From F23-B02 sp963632825 (GTDB taxonomy: Bacteria > Bacillota > Clostridia > Oscillospirales > Oscillospiraceae), in assembly GCA_963632825.1 (NCBI GenBank), contig CAVGWF010000023.1:1-26171 (forward strand): DNA of 26,171 nt. The letters run 5' to 3'. Under the pieces are notes generated by a model. The model was not told where the DNA came from, ran no database searches, and was given only the letters and a program-made list of their open reading frames with translations. Shown here piece after piece: positions 14,038-19,880 of this stretch (positions within the stretch are counted from its first letter, which is position 1; each line of letters begins with the position of its first letter). Both the position numbers and the translations under genes were made by a program.

Positions 14038-14913
14038 ATGAAAAAGTTTACTAAGATAATCGCATTTGCACTCGCAATAGTCCTCACCTTCAGCCTCGCA
14101 GCCTGCTCGAGCAACAGCGGCGACGACGCCGGCGACAAGGTCATAAAGATCGCAGTTCCCAACGACACCACCAACGAAGCCCGCGCACTTCTCCTGCTCC
14201 AGGAGGCCGGCATCATCAAGCTCAAGGACGGCGCAGGCATCACCGCAACCAAAAACGACATCGTCGAGAACCCGTACAATGTCGAGATCGTTGAGGCCGA
14301 GGCCGCCGCGATCCCCCAGCTCCTGCCCGATGTTGACTATGCGGTCATCAACAGCAACTATGCAATAAACGCAGGTCTCAACCCCGTTAAGGATTCCCTG
14401 TTCAAGGAGGGCTCCTCCTCTGCATACAGCAACATTCTCGCAGTTAAAGAGGGCAACGAAAACACCGATGCCGTCAAGGCGCTCAAGGCAGCCCTCGAGA
14501 GCAAGCAGGTAGCCGATTTCATCGAGGAGAAGTACGAAGGCTCCGTCGTCTCCGTAGTCGACAGCCTCACCGACGGCTACGACAGCTCCGTTGACTATGC
14601 AGCTCTCGCAGGCACCACCATTACCGTTGCGGCATCCGTAACTCCTCACGCCGAGATACTTGAGGTCGCAAAGGAGATCCTCGCCGAGAAGGATATCACT
14701 CTCGAGATCCAGACCTACAGCGATTATGTAGTTCCCAACAATGTTGTCGAAGACGGCACCGTTCTCGCAAACTACTTCCAGCACACCCCCTACCTCGATG
14801 ACTTCAATGCCGAAAACGGCACCCACATCGTCTCCGTGGCAGCCATCCATGTCGAGCCCATGGGTCTGTACGGCGGTACCCAGACTACTCTGGACGCCGT
14901 AAGCGGCAAGTAA
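14038..14913 (+). CDS. metQ: Methionine-binding lipoprotein MetQ, circularly permuted
   Basis: This is the binding protein of the MetNIQ methionine importer. The 291-residue lipoprotein has a signal peptide ending in the lipobox LAAC (Cys23). Residues 34-174 match the part of MetQ that is normally C-terminal: AVPNDTTNEARALLLLQEAG, KLKDGAG, DIVENP, YAVINSNYAINAGL and FIEEKYEG. After a linker (about 175-192), residues 193-291 match the normally N-terminal part: TITVAASVTPHAEILE, YSDYVVPN, ANYFQHTPYLDDFN and HVEPMGLY, ending TLDAVSGK. In canonical MetQ this last segment leads directly into the PND-x-x-N block. Each half is present once, so the order is swapped. ATG 14038 is nine bases after AAGGAG; ATG 14032 has only three. 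Confidence 0.93.
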   Translation: MKKFTKIIAFALAIVLTFSLAACSSNSGDDAGDKVIKIAVPNDTTNEARALLLLQEAGIIKLKDGAGITATKNDIVENPYNVEIVEAEAAAIPQLLPDVDYAVINSNYAINAGLNPVKDSLFKEGSSSAYSNILAVKEGNENTDAVKALKAALESKQVADFIEEKYEGSVVSVVDSLTDGYDSSVDYAALAGTTITVAASVTPHAEILEVAKEILAEKDITLEIQTYSDYVVPNNVVEDGTVLANYFQHTPYLDDFNAENGTHIVSVAAIHVEPMGLYGGTQTTLDAVSGK

Positions 14914-14940
14914 GGCAAACACAAAAAGGGGAGACGCAAA

Positions 14941-15948
14941 TTGATAGAACTTAAGAATGTAAGCAAGACCTTCGACTCCGGAACGGGAGAGGTGGACGCA
15001 CTCAAAAACGTCTCCCTGAGTATTCAGGATGGGGACATATACGGCATAATCGGCATGTCCGGTGCGGGTAAGAGCACGCTCGTCCGCTGCATAAACCTGT
15101 TGGAAAAGCCGACGAGCGGCGAGATAATAGTTAACGGCGAGCGGCTCGATACCATGAGCCCGGCGCAGCTTCGCGAGGCGCGGCGCAGCATAACGATGAT
15201 ATTCCAGCACTTTAACCTGCTCATGCAGCGCACCTGCCTTAAGAATGTGTGCTTCCCGATGGAGCTTGCCGGAGTAAAGAAGGCCGATGCGGTAAAAAGA
15301 GCCAAGGAGCTTCTTGAGCTCGTCGGACTGCCGGATAAGGCAAATGCCTACCCCGCACAGCTTTCCGGAGGTCAGCAGCAGCGCGTGGCGATAGCCCGCG
15401 CACTTGCAACGGACCCCAAGGTGCTGCTCTGCGACGAGGCCACAAGCGCCCTTGACCCGAAAACAACGCACCAGATACTCGAGCTCATAAAGGATATAAA
15501 CCGGAAGCTCGGCATAACCGTTGTTATAATCACTCATCAGATGAGCGTCGTAAAAGAGGTGTGCAGCCATGTTGCCATTCTCGATGACGGCATGGTCGCG
15601 GAGGAGGGACTGGTCGCCGCGGTATTTGCCGCCCCCAGGTCCGCAGCGGGACGCAGACTCGTATTTCCCGGCGGCGTTGACGAAATGGTCTCCGACCCCA
15701 AGGCAGAGCGCCGCGTCAGGCTCATCTTCCGCGACAGCCGGACGACCGCGATACCGCTCGTTGCGCGTTTGGCGTCGGAGGAGAGCATATTCTGCAATGT
15801 TATTTCTGCCTCGACGCAGAAGCTGTCCGAGGAGGTCTACGGCAGCCTGCTCATAGGCATCCCGAGCGCGCAGTATGAGCGCGCGCTGAAGTTCATTTCA
15901 TCCGTTGCAAATGTCACGGCAGAGGAGGTAGACGGCAATGTACAGTGA
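14941..15948 (+). CDS. metN: Methionine ABC transporter ATP-binding protein MetN
   Basis: MetN is the ATPase of the methionine importer. The 335 residues contain Walker A GMSGAGKST (38-46), the Q-loop IFQHFNLL, signature LSGGQQQR (141-148), Walker B VLLCDE (161-166), D-loop SALD and the H-loop ITH (His199). The C-terminal stretch from about 255 fits a NIL domain, which in MetN binds methionine and inhibits transport when internal methionine is high. The start is a TTG at 14941 with AAGGGGAG seven bases upstream. It overlaps metI by 11 bp. Confidence 0.96.
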   Translation: MIELKNVSKTFDSGTGEVDALKNVSLSIQDGDIYGIIGMSGAGKSTLVRCINLLEKPTSGEIIVNGERLDTMSPAQLREARRSITMIFQHFNLLMQRTCLKNVCFPMELAGVKKADAVKRAKELLELVGLPDKANAYPAQLSGGQQQRVAIARALATDPKVLLCDEATSALDPKTTHQILELIKDINRKLGITVVIITHQMSVVKEVCSHVAILDDGMVAEEGLVAAVFAAPRSAAGRRLVFPGGVDEMVSDPKAERRVRLIFRDSRTTAIPLVARLASEESIFCNVISASTQKLSEEVYGSLLIGIPSAQYERALKFISSVANVTAEEVDGNVQ

Positions 15949-16636
15949 TCTTTTTTCGGAGACCTCAATACAGGGACTTCTCGATATCCTGCCGACCTTC
16001 CCGACCGCGCTGTGGGAGACCTTTTATGTCACGGTCTTAAGCACCGCACTTTCTCTCGTTATCGGACTGCCGCTCGGCGTGCTGCTTGTCGCCGGTGAAA
16101 AGGACGGTGTTCTGCCGCTGCCGGGCTGGCTCATGCGGCTGCTGAATGTTGTAATAAACCTCCTGCGCTCGATACCCTTCCTCATATTAATGATCATGGT
16201 TCTTCCTGTTTCCCGAGCGCTCATAGGCACTGCCGTCGGCACGACGGCAACCATCGTCCCGCTGGTGGCGGCGGCATTTCCGTTTGTCGCAAGGCTCGTT
16301 GAGAGCAGCCTTCGGGAGCTTGACGGAAACATCATTGAAGCCGCGCAGAGCATGGGCGCGTCGCCCCTGCAAATAATCTGCAAGGTCATGATCCCCGAGA
16401 GCGTGCCCTCACTGATACAGAATATCACCATCGCCCTGACCACCATCCTCAGCTATTCGGCGATGAGCGGCATCATCGGCGGCGGCGGACTCGGCAAGAT
16501 CGCCATAGACTACGGCTACTACCGCTACAAGTATCTCATTATGGTAGTCGCCGTTATCCTGCTCATCGTCCTCGTGCAGCTTTTCCAGAGTCTCGGAACA
16601 TATCTTGCGCGGCGCAGCGATAAGCGCCTGAAATAG
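15938..16636 (+). CDS. metI: Methionine ABC transporter permease MetI
   Basis: This 232-residue integral membrane protein has about five helices and belongs to the MetI family. Features include N-terminal ALWETFYVTVLSTALSLVIGLPLG, VVINLLRSIPFLILMI, the EAA-loop region EAAQSMGASPLQIICKVMIPE (about 138-158) that couples to MetN, and SYSAMSGIIGGGGLGKIAIDYGY. The ATG at 15938 lies inside the end of metN and follows GAGGAGG. It is the last gene of the methionine transporter operon. Confidence 0.96.
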   Translation: MYSDLFSETSIQGLLDILPTFPTALWETFYVTVLSTALSLVIGLPLGVLLVAGEKDGVLPLPGWLMRLLNVVINLLRSIPFLILMIMVLPVSRALIGTAVGTTATIVPLVAAAFPFVARLVESSLRELDGNIIEAAQSMGASPLQIICKVMIPESVPSLIQNITIALTTILSYSAMSGIIGGGGLGKIAIDYGYYRYKYLIMVVAVILLIVLVQLFQSLGTYLARRSDKRLK

Positions 16637-16670
16637 TCCGTTAAATTCCGTTAAATCATATAATGTATTG

Positions 16671-16712
16671 AAGGCACTCTGCGGATAACTCTCTGCGGAG
16701 TGCCTTCGTATT
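16671..16712 (+). terminator. Weak terminator-like hairpin after metI
   Basis: A 9-bp perfect stem (16671-16679 with 16698-16706) has an 18-nt loop and is followed by cgtatttgtt. The T-run is poor, so termination may be partial. Apart from this and the next promoter, 16637-16836 holds a two-copy 10-bp tandem repeat and nothing else recognisable. Confidence 0.5.
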
Positions 16713-16755
16713 TGTTAAATGTGGTAAAATTATCAATCTTTTTGCCGTGAAACTG

Positions 16756-16784
16756 TTGAATATGCTCAATCGCGGTGTTAGAAT
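16756..16784 (+). promoter_or_regulatory. Candidate promoter of the aminotransferase gene
   Basis: TTGAAT (16756-16761), 17 bp and TAGAAT (16779-16784), about 50 bp before the start codon. Confidence 0.5.
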
Positions 16785-16836
16785 GTTCATGGAATTTGAC
16801 CCTTTAAATATATATGATATGAAAGGAAGCTCGTCA

Positions 16837-18027
16837 ATGAAATTTTCAAGCAAGATCGAAAAGTGCGGTCTTTCCCCGATGAGAAAGTTTGCACCCTACG
16901 CCGCAGAAGCGGTGAAAAAAGGCAAGAAGGTATATCACCTGAACATCGGTCAGCCCGATATTGCCACACCCGAAGCGTATTTTGAGGCGGTAAAAAACTT
17001 CTCCCAGCCCGTGCTGGCATATGCCCCGTCCGACGGTGTTCCTGAAATGCTCAATGCGATAGTCAACTACTACGGCAAGATCGGCGCTCCCATAACCGAC
17101 AAGCAGGTGCTCATAACCACCGGCGGCTCCGAGGCATTGCAGATAGCTCTCTCCTGCATTCTCGACGAGGGCGACGAGATAATCGTCCCCGAACCGTTTT
17201 ACCCCAACTATTCGACCTTCGTAACGCTCACCGGCGCCACCATCCGCCCCGTCACCACCAAGCCCGAAGAGGGCTATAAGTTCGCGGTGCGCGAGCGTAT
17301 CGAGGCATGCATCAACGAGCACACCCGCGCAATAATGTTCACAAACCCCGGCAACCCCACCGGCACCATCCTCACCGAGGATGAGCTCAGGCTCATGGCC
17401 GACATAGCCAAGGAGCACGATCTGTTTATTATCGGCGACGAGGTCTACCGCGAGTTCGTTTACGGCGGCGAGAAGCTCATGAGCCTTCTGCAGCTTGAGG
17501 GCTATGAGGACAATGTCGTTGTTGTCGATTCCGTTTCCAAGCGCTTCTCCGCCTGCGGCGCGCGTATCGGCTGCGTCATAACAAGAAACAAGGAGCTCTA
17601 CAACAATGCGATGAAGTGGTGCCAGGGCCGTCTGTGTGCATCGACCATAGATCAGGTCGCATCCGCCGCTCTCTATACCGTGGGACCCGAGTATTTCGAT
17701 GCCGTCCGCAAGGAATACTGCGCCCGCAAGGACACCCTCGTTGAGGGACTTAAGAAGATCCCCGGCGTTGTATATTCCGAGCCCAAGGGTGCGTTCTATG
17801 TCATGGCAGCTCTGCCCGTTGACGATGCAGAGAAGTTCCAGATATGGATGCTTGAGGAATTTGAAGATAACGGAGATACGCTTATGTTCACTCCCGCCGA
17901 GAGCTTTTATAAGACCCCGCACACCGGTGTTAATGAGATCCGCATGGCGTATGTCATAAACGAAAAGGACATCACCCGCTGCATGGAGCTGCTCAAAAAG
18001 GGCATTGAGGCATATAACGCCAGATAA
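16837..18027 (+). CDS. Pyridoxal-phosphate aminotransferase, class I/II (aspartate-type)
   Basis: This 396-residue fold-type I aminotransferase has PLP-site residues in order: TTGGSEAL (94-101), NPGNPTG (170-176), IIGDEVY (198-204) and the Schiff-base lysine K235 in DSVSKRFSACGARIG. The substrate-carboxylate arginine lies in VNEIRMAYV near the C-terminus. The N-terminus PMRKFAPYA and HLNIGQPDIATP are typical of the aspartate/aromatic group. The true amino donor cannot be told from sequence. Its position after metQNI allows, but does not prove, a role with methionine or its keto acid. The ATG at 16837 follows GAAAGGAAGCTCGTCA; upstream in-frame starts lie in the promoter region. Confidence 0.92.
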   Translation: MKFSSKIEKCGLSPMRKFAPYAAEAVKKGKKVYHLNIGQPDIATPEAYFEAVKNFSQPVLAYAPSDGVPEMLNAIVNYYGKIGAPITDKQVLITTGGSEALQIALSCILDEGDEIIVPEPFYPNYSTFVTLTGATIRPVTTKPEEGYKFAVRERIEACINEHTRAIMFTNPGNPTGTILTEDELRLMADIAKEHDLFIIGDEVYREFVYGGEKLMSLLQLEGYEDNVVVVDSVSKRFSACGARIGCVITRNKELYNNAMKWCQGRLCASTIDQVASAALYTVGPEYFDAVRKEYCARKDTLVEGLKKIPGVVYSEPKGAFYVMAALPVDDAEKFQIWMLEEFEDNGDTLMFTPAESFYKTPHTGVNEIRMAYVINEKDITRCMELLKKGIEAYNAR

Positions 18028-18038
18028 TTTGAATGATG

Positions 18039-18071
18039 AAAAACCACTCTCCGCCGGAGAGTGGTTTTTTT
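18039..18071 (+). terminator. Intrinsic terminator of the aminotransferase gene
   Basis: A perfect 14-bp stem (18039-18052 with 18056-18069) with loop gcc and seven Ts at 18065-18071. A-runs on the 5' side mean it can also end transcripts from the convergent truA. Confidence 0.92.
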
Positions 18072-18086
18072 GTCATTACCTTATTA

Positions 18087-18824
18087 TTAATAGTATACCT
18101 CGTACAGGAAAAGCCCGCACGCGGGCGCGGTATGACCTGCATTTTCACGGCAGCGCGAGTCGAGCGCGGCGGCAACCCCGGCAGCCGTTAAGCGGTGTGC
18201 ACCGACATCTATGAGAGTTCCGACGATTATACGCACCATGTTGTACAGAAATCCGTTTCCGGATACGAAAAATTCGATGCCCGGACCTGCGCACTCGATG
18301 CGAATTTCATCCACCCGCCTCACGGCGGATTTTTTCATGCGCTTATTCGAGCAGAACGCGGAAAAATCATGCGTACCGAGCAGCACTGCGGCGGCGTCCT
18401 CCATGGCGCCGATGTCCAGCTCCTCATTTATATGGTAAACAAATCTGCGCTCGAACACATTCTGCACGGGACTGTTGTAAACACGGTAGAGATATGTTTT
18501 GCCTGTGCACGAAAGCCTTGCGTGGAAGCGGTCGGGAGCGTCGGAGAGGGTGAGCGCCGCAATGTCCTCGGGCAGCACCGCACGCAGCCTTTTCAGGATC
18601 TCCCCGGCCGGCATATCCGAGCTTGTCCGGAAGGATGCCACCTGCCTTCTGGCATGGGCTCCGGCGTCGGTGCGCCCGGAGCCGTTTACATCGACGGGAT
18701 GACCGAGTATGCGCGAAAGCGCCGTTTCGAGCTTTTGCTGTATCGTGTTTTCGGTGTTGCCCTGCTTCTGCCAGCCGCGGTAGCGCGTGCCGTCGTAGCT
18801 TAAAGTCAGCTTATAATTTTTCAT
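18087..18824 (-). CDS. truA: tRNA pseudouridine(38-40) synthase TruA
   Basis: TruA modifies uridines 38-40 in the tRNA anticodon stem-loop. The 245-residue protein has the family N-terminus L-S-Y-D-G-T-x-Y-x-G-W-Q, the catalytic block GSGRTDAGAHA with Asp53, and the late motifs VSGNGFLYNMVRIIVGTL and GHTAPACGLFLYEV. Its ATG overlaps the stop of the DUF2156 gene by 4 bp (ATGA), so it is probably translated by coupling from the same transcript. Confidence 0.97.
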   Translation of the reverse strand: MKNYKLTLSYDGTRYRGWQKQGNTENTIQQKLETALSRILGHPVDVNGSGRTDAGAHARRQVASFRTSSDMPAGEILKRLRAVLPEDIAALTLSDAPDRFHARLSCTGKTYLYRVYNSPVQNVFERRFVYHINEELDIGAMEDAAAVLLGTHDFSAFCSNKRMKKSAVRRVDEIRIECAGPGIEFFVSGNGFLYNMVRIIVGTLIDVGAHRLTAAGVAAALDSRCRENAGHTAPACGLFLYEVYY

Positions 18825-19693
18825 AGCGTGAGCCTGTATTTCCTCAGCATGTATGCAGGGAAGTAGGACTGCTTTGCCTGCCGCAGCCCCTCATCGCCGA
18901 CATCATCCTCGCGGTTTATGTATTTAATGCCGCAGCTCTCCAGCTCCGTGCGGGAAAACAGCATGTTTATCATCTGAAACGCGCCCTTATACCCGCGCAT
19001 CGCTTTCTCAATGTGAACTATAAGCGTGTCGCCGCGCACCTCGCCGATGCAGAAGGCGGCGACATCGTCGCCGCAGCGCAGCTCGTAGCCGGTGCAGCCG
19101 TAGGCCGCAAAATCCTCGAGCACCTCGCGGGTGTGCTCGTTTTCATATGCCGCCAGCTCGGAAGCCGGTGTGTCCGACCAGCCGTGACGGCAGCATTCGG
19201 CGATGCATTTGGCATTTTCCGATGTTATCGGAACGAGCCGGTAGTCGGGATACAGCTTTTCAAACTGATGGATGAGGTTGCGCTTCTTGCTGTATTTTTT
19301 TCCGGCGAGAAATGCCAGATCCTCGGCGTTATATACATAGTCGGCAATGTCCGGCTCCTCGGCGGCATCAAAGGAAAAGCTCTGCCTGAGCTCACCGAGA
19401 GCGTCCTCCGGCACGAGGCTGAGCGACAGCGGCGCTGGCGTGAGCGCCTGAAGAAGCTTTATGTTTTCGATGAGCGAGCCTTCGCCGAGCGGGAGCAGAT
19501 AGTCATATTCCGCACCCTCAAAGCGGGACCTCTCGCGCATGAACAGGGTCCCGTCCTCAACGGCGTATTCGTAGCCGAAGCGGTCGGCCCACATGAAAAC
19601 GCCCAGCACCGAAAAATCGCACGAGCGGTACTGTGCCTGAAGATAGGGCTTCAGTATATTTACATCGTCTAACGCTATCCTTCTAAAATCCAA
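18821..19693 (-). CDS. DUF2156 (phosphatidylglycerol lysyltransferase C-domain-like) protein
   Basis: The 290-residue cytoplasmic protein matches the DUF2156/GNAT-like family related to the C-terminal domain of MprF. Features are LDFRRIALDDVNILKPYL at the start, GKKYSKKRNLIHQFEK (about 133-148), and AFCIGEVRGDTLIVHIEKAMRGYKGAFQMINMLF, ending NREDDVGDEGLRQAKQSYFPAYMLRKY. These proteins are thought to transfer amino acids or acyl groups, but the substrate here is unknown. I place the start at TTG 19691-19693: GAGGAG stands 6 bases upstream, and the N-terminus then fits the family. The upstream ATG at 19726 overlaps the -10 box and could not be translated from this promoter. Confidence 0.87.
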   Translation of the reverse strand: MDFRRIALDDVNILKPYLQAQYRSCDFSVLGVFMWADRFGYEYAVEDGTLFMRERSRFEGAEYDYLLPLGEGSLIENIKLLQALTPAPLSLSLVPEDALGELRQSFSFDAAEEPDIADYVYNAEDLAFLAGKKYSKKRNLIHQFEKLYPDYRLVPITSENAKCIAECCRHGWSDTPASELAAYENEHTREVLEDFAAYGCTGYELRCGDDVAAFCIGEVRGDTLIVHIEKAMRGYKGAFQMINMLFSRTELESCGIKYINREDDVGDEGLRQAKQSYFPAYMLRKYRLTL

Positions 19694-19724
19694 GCAGATC
19701 TCCTCTTCGCCAAGTGATGCGGTC

Positions 19725-19754
19725 ATTATAACATACCGTTTGTGAAAATAACAA
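19725..19754 (-). promoter_or_regulatory. Promoter of the DUF2156-truA operon
   Basis: On the minus strand TTGTTA (19749-19754), 18 bp and TATAAT (19725-19730). Predicted transcription begins near 19718, leaving a leader of about 25 nt that contains GAGGAG before the TTG start. Confidence 0.72.
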
Positions 19755-19790
19755 GAGCTGACGGCAGTGCAAAAACTCAATAAAAGACAT

Positions 19791-19817
19791 AAAAAGCCAT
19801 GCCGCAGGGCTTTTTTT
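19791..19817. terminator. Terminator-like hairpin between divergent genes
   Basis: An 8-bp stem (19791-19798 with 19808-19815), a 9-nt loop and seven Ts (19811-19817), with an A-run on the other side. It lies between the promoter of the minus-strand DUF2156 gene and secA, where no annotated plus-strand gene ends. Confidence 0.65.
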
Positions 19818-19833
19818 ATTCATAATTATGTGT

Positions 19834-19839
19834 TACAAT
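19834..19839 (+). promoter_or_regulatory. Candidate -10 box of the secA operon
   Basis: TACAAT at 19834-19839 is 41 bp upstream of the secA ATG. The position 17 bp upstream falls in the terminator T-run, so no good -35 element is visible. This is a tentative call. Confidence 0.35.
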
Positions 19840-19880
19840 GCAATCTGTAGAACTATCCTTACAAATGAAAGGCAGTAGAA

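Noticed and set aside
13681..15570. Long (over 600-codon) minus-strand open frame opposite the met leader, metQ and metN
   Set aside because: The sense strand carries motif-confirmed MetQ and MetN and a leader ORF. The antisense product has no domain features or ribosome site, and runs through the terminator hairpin.
16637..16656. Two tandem copies of tccgttaaat
   Set aside because: Only two short copies with no promoter-like spacing; insufficient for a repeat element or operator call.
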